NCBI GenBank assembly: GCA_004151065.3
Contig: NWUY0300027555.1
Coordinates: forward strand, 26,956-51,813
Direction of reading: 5' to 3'
DNA from: Larix sibirica
Lineage: Eukaryota; Streptophyta; Pinopsida; Pinales; Pinaceae
DNA: 24,858 bases
Shown one piece after another: positions 19,201 to 24,658 of the stretch. Under the pieces are notes generated by a model. It was given only the letters and a program-made list of their open reading frames with translations. It searched no databases and was not told the DNA's origin. The position numbers and the translations under genes were made by a program. Position 1 is the first letter of the stretch, and each line of letters opens with the position of its first letter.

Positions 19201-21328
19201 AGCCTAGAAGTGGTATTATAGGAAGCAATTCTGAGTTTCTTGGTGTCAAAACAAATAATCAAGCAGAAATGGCAGCACTGATCCAAGGCATTAATGAATC
19301 TTTGAAATGGGGGCTCAAAAGGATTATATTTGAAGAAGATTCCAAATTAACTATAGATCATCTAAATAGACTGAACAAAAACACCTCATGGAAACCAAAT
19401 GGAAGCAGAAATGACAGAATTGATCCAAGGCATTAATAATCTTTGAAATGGGGGCTCAAAGGAATTATCTTTGAAGAAGATTCAAAATTGACTACAGATC
19501 ATCTAAATGAACTGAACCAAAACTTTGAGGACTACAAGTTCGCCCATGTAAGAACATCGGCTAACCAACTCACTGAATGGTTAGTAAACAAGGCCATCTC
19601 TTGTGAAAGTGCCTAGGCTCTATGACTTAATGACCCCACATAAGCCAACCCATAGAACGAGATGCATTATGAGCATTTACTTATCATTCGATCATCATCA
19701 ATTTGGCACCCCTTTCAACCCAGTAACCCACGTGAGTACAAATCTTTAGGCGACATTCCCCCTCTATGATCGGCAGTGTAGATAATCTAGCAAGCCTCCT
19801 CAACTCTAAGGCCAATTTAATGCTTGCTTCCGTTCATATTCATGAGTGATGCTTCAATTCACCACTTTCCTTTCCCGTGCTATTTCTTCCGCATTGCATC
19901 CCCTTGGCATATGGAAATGGAGGAAGGACCTACAAATAGAGAAAGTGGTCAATTGCACACTAGAGCACAGGGAACAGAGGCATCTGACGCAGAGGGAAGA
20001 GCATTTTAAAAATTGATTTTAATCACTGGATAAAGGGTGTGTCATGTATATAAACCCAACCACTGGATTATAAAGGGTGTGTCATGTATATAAACCTAAC
20101 AATTTCTCGAATGTTATTTAAATTTTGGAGGCATGATGGCATGCCAAATCACCCACCAAGGTTCAATTCCCCAGTAGACATGAATATGCAGTCAGGTCAG
20201 GTGCATGTTGGAAGAGAGTTTTTATGTCATAGAAAAAATTCCAACACACGGAGTTGTTAGGCATATCTGACCTTTTTTATATTGGGCATATAGGAAAGCA
20301 TGTGAAAGGAGTGACATGGAGTACTGCCAACAGTTAAGAACTCTTTTATAGAGGGGAAGGCCAACCAAGTAAAGATACTCACCCTGCAACCAATCAACCA
20401 GCAAGTTAGTAGGGAGCGCCAGGGATTTCATTAAAGAGTAATACCCCTGTTACAGCACTTTAAAAAAATGAAAGTAATTGTGTTCAGTAGTTTGTGCTCA
20501 ACGTCTGTTAAGTGGGCAGATTGTGGCCGCCAAATACACAGATGAAGGTGTGCATGTGTACTCCCGTGGGTGTGGGTGAAGGTGGGTAAAAACGCACACC
20601 ATCAGGACTGAGGGTTTCTATGTCTACTCATTAGTGAATGTGTCCATTTGTACACAAATGCAACAAATGCACACCTTCGTCCCCAGAGGCTGAATAGTGG
20701 GTAGATGAGGTTGCCCGATCGTAATTGTGCATAATAGGAAACATTTTATACCAAATAAAGGATTGAAAAAAAAACAGAAAACAGAGGAGAAATCCAATAT
20801 TACCCGTCCAGTCTCCTGATTAACACAAGTCATGTTGACCCGAGAACAAAATCCTACAGTGGGAGGCTTCTCGGGATAATCCTTGTCACAGAATAGCTTT
20901 AACTGGTAAATTCGCCCATCATGCACCGACTACAGAAAAAAACAAACAACAACCCCAATCAGTGCAAGCAGGAGTACAGCCCAATGACAGGCAATTTATA
21001 TATAAAACTAGGTCTATGGGGTATATGAGAAAAAGGATCAGAAAAACACACATTGTGAGGACCAATGATGGTACCAGTCCATGACCGCATGTATATATCA
21101 TCGCTATCGTCCATTCCATAGCTGACACTTCCATCGCCTATTCCTTTCTCTCCCCTCTCAAGCTCTTCCAGTAACCGAAAATTCCTTGGCACTGCGCAAC
21201 ATTAGACGCCATTACTGACCACCCTTTACCTATTATAAAAACAAAAACAAGGACTGAAGCCCCTAAAGACACCAGGAAGAAAAATCATACTCACCCACAA
21301 CACTGGAACCTCCTGAACCCATCTTCAT
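7102..21328 (-). CDS. UEV1: Ubiquitin-conjugating enzyme E2 variant (UEV1/MMS2 family)
   Basis: UEV proteins resemble E2 enzymes but lack the active-site cysteine. They bind UBC13, and the pair makes Lys63-linked ubiquitin chains used in DNA-damage tolerance and signalling, in nucleus and cytoplasm. The four coding exons are 21295-21328, 21052-21191, 20804-20929 and 7102-7242 (34+140+126+141 = 441 bases), giving 146 residues plus stop, as expected for plant UEV1C/UEV1D. The N-terminus [16 protein letters not shown] resembles the plant UEV1C start. Residues 32-60 carry the [10 protein letters not shown] and [11 protein letters not shown] blocks of the UBC fold, then [42 protein letters not shown] and the C-terminus [12 protein letters not shown]. 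The HPN box and catalytic Cys are absent, as they should be. The start is the first of two close ATGs. Oddities are Gly where the family normally has Arg after PPTV, Arg at the exon 3/4 junction where Val is usual, and a 13.6-kb third intron. No stops or frameshifts are seen. Confidence 0.93.
7243..8260. other. Acceptor-proximal part of intron 3, no gene seen
   Basis: AT-rich DNA with a poly(A) run at about 7450-7461 and an AT microsatellite at about 7503-7518. The small open frames on both strands around 7366-7632 overlap one another and these simple repeats and show no protein-like pattern. Confidence 0.6.
8261..8584 (+). CDS. Unrecognised 107-codon ORF inside UEV1 intron 3
   Basis: It opens with Met-Arg-Met-Glu-Glu-Asp and is rich in Glu, Lys and Ser. 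A patch near residue 60 reads [13 protein letters not shown], and segments such as [20 protein letters not shown] look protein-like. The last 20 or so codons run into the ACTCGG-type composite repeat, so the C-terminus is probably not native. I do not recognise the family. It could be a captured gene fragment or part of an unknown element. Confidence 0.25.
   Translation: MRMEEDIVHYSKKEEEAFQRSIFMTRDELVETWKGSKAFNEDCLLEKPLNLTQEKAKSKGKGLSKSEIQVIMEEKTYSTLVPIFKILDSAEGQLRLGIGLGQGPTRT
8694..9024. repeat. Long direct repeat, copy A (~330 bp)
   Basis: It aligns with 9932-10262 at a nearly constant offset of about 1.24 kb. Shared words include CATGTATATACCAT, TCATTGATCAACATGATCAA, GGAAATGGGATCCT, TTAGCAGGTCTATATTT and GGAATTCT. 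Identity is roughly 80% by eye. Confidence 0.8.
9148..9820. repeat. Three tandem copies of a ~218-bp unit
   Basis: Units begin at about 9148, 9365 and 9584. Each opens TCATTC(C/T)A, then AGCTTATG or a variant, GTCAAGCAA, CAAATA(A/G)TGCTACAAT, TAGGAAACAA, TTGG(T/A) words, and closes GAGGGTCA. The third copy contains a perfect 12-base inverted repeat (AATTGATTGGTT...AACCAATCAATT, about 9723-9760). Confidence 0.85.
9928..9928. other. Ambiguous base (n)
   Basis: A single unresolved base in TAATAGANGTCTG, just before copy B of the direct repeat. It suggests draft-quality sequence at a repeat boundary. Confidence 0.95.
9932..10262. repeat. Long direct repeat, copy B (~330 bp)
   Basis: This is the partner of 8694-9024 in the same orientation. 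The pair could be the remains of two related insertions or of a segmental duplication. They do not begin TG and end CA like LTRs. Confidence 0.8.
10411..10926. other. Intron 3 segment of mixed composition, no gene seen
   Basis: Base composition is more balanced than in most of the intron, and there are no recognisable domains. If the minus-strand ORF next to it is a true terminal exon, this would be its 3' UTR. Confidence 0.4.
10927..11265 (-). CDS. Unrecognised ORF with upstream splice acceptor, inside intron 3
   Basis: On the minus strand an acceptor-like AAACAAAG (AG at 11266-11267) precedes an open frame starting Val-Gly-Pro-Trp-Thr-Leu and ending at TGA 10927-10929, 112 residues in all; its first ATG is at 11247. 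The sequence looks like a real protein, with an even amino-acid mix, two cysteines near the end (positions around 82 and 107), and segments such as [15 protein letters not shown] and [17 protein letters not shown]. It could be the C-terminal domain of a secreted or carbohydrate-binding protein, but I do not recognise it. It is in the same orientation as UEV1. It may be an old gene fragment carried into the intron, or the last exon of a nested gene. Confidence 0.35.
   Translation of the reverse strand, partial: VGPWTLMNLGRSHSQICFYSSRPQSIQLGSEPKFLSIIMLISGYSTITSLGTFNSRPNTSGSLQWYYNSTVARCDNAYDFEHWIDNIYASGGTLAGRSSGNFVTSCEAKVVG
11266..12900. other. Intron 3 segment without recognisable genes
   Basis: There are several open frames under 90 codons on both strands (for example 11645-11914 and 12578-12921) but no family resemblance. 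The part from about 12600 onward precedes the LINE ORF1 remnant and may be LINE 5' sequence. The rest is probably worn repeat DNA of unknown type. Confidence 0.45.
13085..13500 (+). pseudogene. LINE ORF1 remnant (DUF4283-like plus CCHC zinc knuckle)
   Basis: From about 13094 the frame reads [19 protein letters not shown], then RWKPRFNP and, after a stop, SLPMEMW, the pattern of the DUF4283 RNA-binding region of plant LINE ORF1. A frameshift follows. At 13425-13475 comes [14 protein letters not shown], a stop, then KHF. This is the CX2CX4HX4C knuckle with its last cysteine replaced by Phe. In active elements this protein binds LINE RNA. Several in-frame stops show it is dead. Confidence 0.75.
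14213..14512 (+). pseudogene. LINE ORF2 endonuclease remnant (N-terminal half)
   Basis: The frame from ATG at 14213 begins [17 protein letters not shown] and continues [13 protein letters not shown]. This is the start of an apurinic/apyrimidinic-type endonuclease, where NVRG carries the Asn and the LLQE motif would carry the catalytic Glu. Here Glu is replaced by Gln (LLQQ). The frame then runs into AT-rich DNA and a stop. The second half of the domain, with its Asp and His residues, is not seen. Confidence 0.7.
14500..15005. other. AT-rich segment interrupting the LINE endonuclease
   Basis: LINE similarity stops near 14480 and resumes around 15060. The 13-base word TTCATATAAATTA flanks part of it (14499-14511 and 14692-14704) and could be an insertion footprint, although in DNA this AT-rich chance is possible. 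No inverted ends or coding are seen. Confidence 0.45.
15050..16330 (+). pseudogene. LINE ORF2 reverse transcriptase remnant
   Basis: The linker before RT ends [17 protein letters not shown] (about 15280-15340). RT blocks follow: [16 protein letters not shown] (about 15641), [10 protein letters not shown] (about 15750), [13 protein letters not shown] (about 15836), MNGSTLKFF (about 15975) and [15 protein letters not shown] (about 16148). The first catalytic Asp is kept in [12 protein letters not shown], but the second motif reads FVDN instead of F/YxDD. Stops and frameshifts separate the blocks, and an ORF-preserving stretch remains at 16058-16324. Confidence 0.85.
16331..17900 (+). pseudogene. 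LINE ORF2 C-terminal region and RNase H remnant
   Basis: After RT comes the conserved plant LINE segment: [18 protein letters not shown] (about 16590), [12 protein letters not shown] (about 16680), [20 protein letters not shown] (about 16900) and [12 protein letters not shown] (about 17345). An RNase H domain follows, [20 protein letters not shown] (about 17508) through [19 protein letters not shown] (about 17697) to [14 protein letters not shown] (about 17820). The first Asp expected in GFFDGA is Asn here. Many stops and frameshifts interrupt it. Confidence 0.8.
17901..18258 (+). other. LINE 3' UTR and poly(A)
   Basis: Non-coding DNA after the RNase H end, closing with AAATAAACTTTTGTTTCTTG and a run of A at 18250-18257, as expected at the 3' end of a retrotransposed L1. 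Confidence 0.6.
18259..19010 (+). repeat. Tandem duplication (~385 bp) carrying a tRNA-derived SINE-like module
   Basis: Two diverged copies start at about 18263 and 18648 (ATCAATCTTC, then CAAC and CCTTCC) and end near 18640 and 19010 (TTTGCAAAAG). The second copy holds an RNA polymerase III promoter pair: A box TGGTCCATTGG at 18770-18780 and B box GGTTCCGATCC at 18813-18823. The stretch between, GGTGAGGATGATGG and so on, resembles a nuclear tRNA of the Glu/Asp type from the D arm to the T arm. The first copy shows the same layout at 18409-18419 and 18452-18462 with a worn B box. This suggests a tRNA-derived SINE that was duplicated along with its flank. Confidence 0.6.
19182..19616 (+). pseudogene. 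Second LINE RNase H domain fragment with internal duplication
   Basis: The frame from 19182 starts Ala-Asp-Gly-Ala, passes [15 protein letters not shown] and [14 protein letters not shown], and stops at about 19435. A duplicated second half follows in another frame, ending [20 protein letters not shown] and TAG at 19614-19616. The DGA Asp, the AEM Glu and the EDSKL Asp match three of the four RNase H catalytic positions. The last one, normally in ANxxAD, is changed. It is a different family member from the LINE just upstream. No RT lies before it, so it is a 5'-truncated or rearranged copy. Confidence 0.7.
19261..19543. repeat. 142-bp tandem duplication within the RNase H fragment
   Basis: AAGCAGAAATG..., then TTGATCCAAGGCATTAAT and GAAATGGGGGCTCAAA, begins at about 19261 and again at about 19403. 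The copies are about 90% alike by eye, so the duplication followed the insertion of the LINE fragment. Confidence 0.9.
20024..20100. repeat. 37-40-bp tandem duplication
   Basis: CACTGGAT(TA)TAAAGGGTGTG followed by TCATGTATATAAACC occurs at 20024 and 20061. The second copy has three extra bases (TTA). Confidence 0.9.
20544..20678. repeat. Short inverted repeat in intron 3
   Basis: A perfect 12-base inverted pair (GAAGGTGTGCAT / ATGCACACCTTC) is extended by weaker pairing (GTGTAC on both sides). The interior is rich in GGTG/CACC words and could fold into a hairpin about 130 bases long. Confidence 0.6.
20804..20929 (-). CDS. UEV1: UEV1 coding exon 3
   Basis: It begins after CTGTAG with Ser-Val-His-Asp-Gly, matching the family TVHEGRIYQ block, and ends NQETGR at donor CGG/GTAATA in phase 0. 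It contains PPTVGF where the family has PPTVRF. Reading on into the intron adds about 60 unrelated residues before a stop. Confidence 0.95.
20930..21051 (-). other. UEV1: UEV1 intron 2 (122 bp)
   Basis: A GT-AG intron with donor GTGTGT and a pyrimidine-rich acceptor ending TTTTTCTGTAG, in phase 0. Confidence 0.92.
21052..21191 (-). CDS. UEV1: UEV1 coding exon 2
   Basis: It begins after GCGCAG and supplies TG to complete the Val codon split from exon 1. It encodes [20 protein letters not shown] and continues to [11 protein letters not shown]. The donor is AAT/GTGTGT and the junction is in phase 0. Confidence 0.95.
21192..21294 (-). other. UEV1: UEV1 intron 1 (103 bp)
   Basis: A GT-AG intron with donor GTGAGT and acceptor GCGCAG. 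It interrupts the Val codon after the first base. Confidence 0.88.
21295..21328 (-). CDS. UEV1: UEV1 coding exon 1
   Basis: The exon encodes the start [11 protein letters not shown] and the first base of the next Val codon. It begins with ATG at 21326-21328, and a second in-frame ATG lies at 21320-21322. Its donor reads GTG-G/GTGAGT, an excellent match to consensus, and leaves phase 1. Confidence 0.88.
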
Positions 21329-22186
21329 TTGATAAAACCGGCCAATAAGAAGATGCCGAGATGTTTGTTAGCAAAGGCCAAATGCAAATGCAAATCCAAG
21401 CGCAATACTTGAGTGAGAGGCACAGTCCTCTAGCATTCTTTGGCCTCTAAAATAGCAGGTGGAAGGGAAAGAGAAGAGAATAGAATATGGATACATGCAC
21501 CCACCGAATCTCTGCCAAACAAATCCCACCAACACAAGCAGAGCCCCTTCTAATTCTGTAGCATAAAGGTGATGGGACTCAACAAACATTAGGGGAGGTT
21601 TTATGAGATTTTTAAATCCGGGTATCAAGTTTTCTTGTGTGGTGTACTCCCTCTTTCTCTATCCAGCAAGAATTTGAGAATACTCGGACTTCACTTTCAC
21701 TCTAAAGTTTGAATAGAATATTGTGACCGAATCCCATCAGTGATTGCACAAAGTCCTTGATTCCATATTGAAACCAAAAGGAAAATGATGAGTATCGTTT
21801 GTAGGAGTACATCATCGTATAAGGCATATGATGTCCATTTGTATATATGTTGTTTTATGATGTCTATTTGTGTGTATGTGTTGTTTTTTTTAATTGATTC
21901 TATTGTTAGTGGCCATTATATAATTTATGTGAAATGTCGATGTTATGATATATGATGAGTACAAGATGACGATTCTTTGTCACGATCCATAGTACATTCA
22001 ATTGGTTAAATTCTCTACAAGTCAAATTGATGTGACAATTTACCCAAACTATGTTTATCCTCATCCAAAATAAATACATGACAACAACGTATAAACATAT
22101 ATTTGTGGTATAATAAAAAAGTGATGAAATATTCATCTTTCTATTTCAATTACTTTTACCTATGTGTACAAAGAATGTAATGGGTA
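21329..22186. promoter_or_regulatory. 5' flank of UEV1 (probable 5' UTR and promoter region)
   Basis: On the minus strand this lies directly upstream of the UEV1 start and must hold its 5' UTR and core promoter. I cannot fix the transcription start. Candidate TATA-like strings are GATTTAAAAATC (about 21606-21617) and CTATTTTAG (about 21447-21455) on the minus strand. Two overlapping octamers ATGCAAAT lie at 21382-21395 on the plus strand. From about 21800 outward the DNA is AT-rich with no gene. Confidence 0.4.
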
Positions 22187-22875
22187 CGTTGATGTTCTTT
22201 TCAAGAAAGGTCTTTATCTAGAATCAAATTCATGGTAAGTTATAAAATCAAAAGATGCTTAGTGTATTGTTCATTTACTTGCATCTATGTTGTAATCAAA
22301 TTTGGATTAATCTTTTGCTAGCTTTTAGAGATGCTTTAGTTATTCTTTTAGCTCTTTATTTCTTTGAAAGAATCTAAAGAGATATTAAAACTTTGATGAG
22401 GAATTTTGTGATAAACACTCGTCTTTATATGTGTGGAGACATTTTCAGATAGAGGTTTTTATATATACAATGATATTTTTGAATTTTTAAGGGCATGTTA
22501 TCAAGTCTTTTAGTTGTGGCGCAGCCATATTGATATTTTTTTATGAAAGATCATTGAATCTTTGGTTCTTTGTTTTTGAAAGAATGTAAAGAGATATTAA
22601 GACTTTGATAAGGAATTTTGTGATAAACTCTAGTCTTTATATGTGTAGAGGCATTTTTAGATAGAGGTTTTTATATATGCAATGGTATTTTTGAAGTTTT
22701 AAGGGCATATTATCAAGCTTTTTAGTTGTGTAAGCCTTATTGGTATTTTTTTATAAAAGATCACTCCGAGAGAGGTTCTTGAAATATATGAAGTATATGT
22801 AGATGTATTTTTGCTTCTTTTTATCAATGAAAAATACCATTTTCTTTTTTCAAAAAAAAATACCGTTGATGTTCT
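22187..22875 (+). mobile_element. 5'-truncated non-LTR retrotransposon with poly(A) and target-site duplication
   Basis: The identical word CGTTGATGTTCT stands at 22187-22198 and at 22864-22875, directly after a run of nine A's (about 22852-22860). The flanking bases are also similar (TAC before, TTT after, with one change). The roughly 660 bases between have no coding and end CTTTTTATCAATGAAAAATA..., typical of a plant L1 3' UTR. This is the structure left by target-primed reverse transcription of a 5'-truncated LINE. It lies outside the UEV1 coding region, on its 5' side. Confidence 0.7.
22363..22785. repeat. ~212-bp tandem duplication inside the truncated element
   Basis: TTTGAAAGAAT(C/G)TAAAGAGATATTA starts at 22363 and 22575. 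It is followed in both by GGAATTTTGTGATAAAC, GTCTTTATATGTGT, ATAGAGGTTTTTATATAT and GGGCAT. The copies differ by scattered substitutions. Confidence 0.9.
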
Positions 22876-23385
22876 ATTTAATTATTAATGGGTTGTGTGC
22901 TTAAAGTCATTAATTGATTTAAACCAATTTAATTCATCTTAATCTTGGATTATCAAGTGTCGAGAGGGATCAAACACTTAAAGTGTGATTTTTTCCTCAA
23001 GTTTTTGCACTCTTCAAAAGGTTTAGACATGAAAGAATTTGATCCTTCTCAACACTTGATAACTCTACCTTTAATATGGATTACACTTATTATTATATTT
23101 ATATATGTATCATATTTATAATATTTTATTGATTATAATATGTCAACCTTATCTATTTAGTGTTATTATTTTTTATTTATTTTAAAATAATATTTTTGGC
23201 CAACATATGTCACGTTAGTGTTACGGACAGAAGTGCGACATATTCCCTATACTCCATCATAGAATGTGTATCTTGATGTAATAACCATTCCCTCTCAATC
23301 AAAGGAAGAGGCGCAAATGAATGTATATGCAATTAAAATGTGTAGAAACAAAGTACATTTAGAGATCAAATTATAATAAGAGTTA
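22862..23385. other. AT-rich DNA, no gene seen, contains a short inverted-repeat element
   Basis: No coding was recognised on either strand. The inverted-repeat element at 22951-23061 is listed separately. Confidence 0.6.
22951..23061. mobile_element. MITE-like inverted-repeat element (~111 bp)
   Basis: The ends are TATCAAGTGTCGAGAGGGAT plus CAAA (22951-22974) and the reverse complement of TATCAAGTGTTGAGAAGGAT plus CAAA (23038-23061). Arms of 24 bases have only two differences. The interior of 63 bases is non-coding. Similar words flank it (TTAATCTTGGATTA on the left, TTTAATATGGATTA on the right, starting 9-10 bases beyond the right arm). No clean target-site duplication abuts the arms, so it is either an old MITE or a remnant hairpin. 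Confidence 0.5.
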
Positions 23386-23680
23386 ATGGTGGCTTCTTAG
23401 GTCGGTGAAAGAGAAGTGTTTCTAAAGCCCCCAACAAGTTTCAAGTCTCTCAAGTGACACTTGTTTTTACACACATACTTCTCGTGCACCTATGCTTAAA
23501 AAAGTGGTGGGTCTAGGTGCATGTCTTAATGACTTTAGCAGAATAAATACCCTCCTCGTGGCCTCTCCATTAACGGACTTGGATTTGAATGTTGTAAGTT
23601 GGCTACCCACATTTATTATACCAAATTGGGGAAGGGAAAGCTTCTCATATTAGAATAAAAATATTTGTCAAAAAAAAATA
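23386..23680 (+). mobile_element. Candidate tRNA-derived SINE
   Basis: About 12 bases into the segment an A-box-like TAGGTCGGTGA (23398-23408) is followed 40 bases later by a B-box-like GTTTCAAGTCT (23438-23448), the spacing found in tRNAs. The segment ends about 230 bases on in TCAAAAAAAAA (about 23667-23677). A weak direct repeat may flank it (ATAATAAGAG before, ATTACAAGAG after). There is also an internal inverted repeat TGCACCTA/TAGGTGCA near 23490-23520. The boxes deviate from consensus. Confidence 0.4.
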
Positions 23681-23857
23681 TTACAAGAGAATTTAACATA
23701 TGGTTGAATGACAATCAAATGGGTCGAAAATATTTAGAATAACTTCAATAGGGAGTTGTTTTTATAGTCATCAAAACGATTCCAACAAGCTACAAAGTTG
23801 ATCATATAAAAAAATAATATGGAAAATGTTACACAAATAGAAGATTAATTATGCCAA

Positions 23858-24320
23858 CAAACATTTTTTTTTTCAAAAGTTCATGAGCAGACGATGGTTC
23901 AAACAATCAGAACTGTCCATTCTTCTATACTTCATAGCCATCCATCTATTTGCAAATGGACCTTCTCTGGATAGATGTTCTTTCCTTAGATGGTCGTTAA
24001 TACATGGTTATGCAATCTCTCCTTCCCTTATCCCTTTAACAACAAATATTTAGGTGATGTAGGTGAGAAAAGGCGGATCAACCTTTGTACAACAAGTGTT
24101 TTTTTTTAAAGCTCATGAGTAGATGACGGTTGAAACAATCATAATCGCCCATTCTCCTATACTTCATAACCATCTATCTTTCAGCAGATGGACCTTCTCT
24201 AGATAGATGTTCTTTCCTTAGTTGGTCATTGATATGTGGCTATGCAATCCATGCTTCCCTTTCTCCCTTTAACAACAAGCGATGTAGGTGGGAAAATGGT
24301 GGATCAACCTTTCTATACAC
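23858..24320. repeat. ~232-bp tandem duplication, two diverged copies
   Basis: TCATGAG(C/T)AGA starts at 23881 and 24113. Both copies then share CTATACTTCATA, CCAT, ATGGACCTTCTCT, ATAGATGTTCTTTCCTTAG, GGTCTATGCAATC-like words, CCCTTTAACAACAA, GATGTAGGTG and GGATCAACCTTT. The first copy keeps one frame open for about 60 codons (23877-24055) with no recognisable motif, and the second does not. Confidence 0.85.
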
Positions 24321-24359
24321 TTTTTTCATAAGCAAGTCTTATTAACGTATTGTAGAAAA

Positions 24360-24658
24360 AGTGGCTACAATTGCGCAGATAGGGTTGTATTGTTCACTAG
24401 ATCCAATCGATTGATCCCCCATACAATGAAGTGCATTTTTCAATGCCCTATTATGTCCTCAACTACTCCAAATCTGTATTTAGGAGGTATTTTGATCTAG
24501 TAGAGAGAATAGACAACATAAGAATTTATTGACAACACAACTTCCTAGCAGACAAGCTCTCCAAACAGGCTCTGGATGGTGAGGAAAGATTCTTAATTTG
24601 GGAAGAACATCAAGATTCTTATGTTTGTGATATGGGATCTTTGTGGATCTTTGAGTAA
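24360..24658 (+). pseudogene. C-terminal end of a third LINE ORF2 (RNase H tail)
   Basis: The frame includes YYVLNYSKSVFRRYFDLVER, then RIY, a TGA stop at 24530-24532, and QHNFLADKLSKQALDGEERF, ending SLWIFE and TAA at 24656-24658. NFLADKLSKQAL is the closing motif of plant LINE RNase H domains, with its Asp kept. The internal TGA probably replaced an Arg CGA codon. Earlier codons (from about 24360) have two more stops. Confidence 0.65.

Larger units (their letters stand above)
7243..20803 (-). other. UEV1: UEV1 intron 3 (about 13.6 kb), repeat-filled
   Basis: A GT-AG intron (donor GTAATA, acceptor TTGCAG) in phase 0. It is more than 100 times longer than the two other introns and contains most of the mobile DNA of the window. 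The recognisable LINE coding remnants inside it are antisense to the host transcript. Its length comes from insertions and local duplications; no single insertion explains it. Confidence 0.9.
19617..20803. other. Donor-proximal part of intron 3, no gene seen
   Basis: There are two small structures: a 37-base tandem duplication at 20024-20100, and an inverted repeat GAAGGTGTGCAT (20544-20555) / ATGCACACCTTC (20667-20678) with a repetitive interior. The frames at 19824-20009 (plus) and 20222-20431 (minus) show no motifs. Confidence 0.55.

Noticed and set aside
20624-20803. Extension of the UEV1 exon 3 frame to a stop at about 20624
   Set aside because: The added residues are unrelated to the family, and the donor at 20803 plus exon 4 restores the conserved C-terminus.
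21368-21628. 86-codon minus-strand frame upstream of the UEV1 start
   Set aside because: It has no family resemblance, sits in the probable 5' UTR/promoter, and its Phe/Ala-rich end comes from the repeated GCAAAT words read in reverse.
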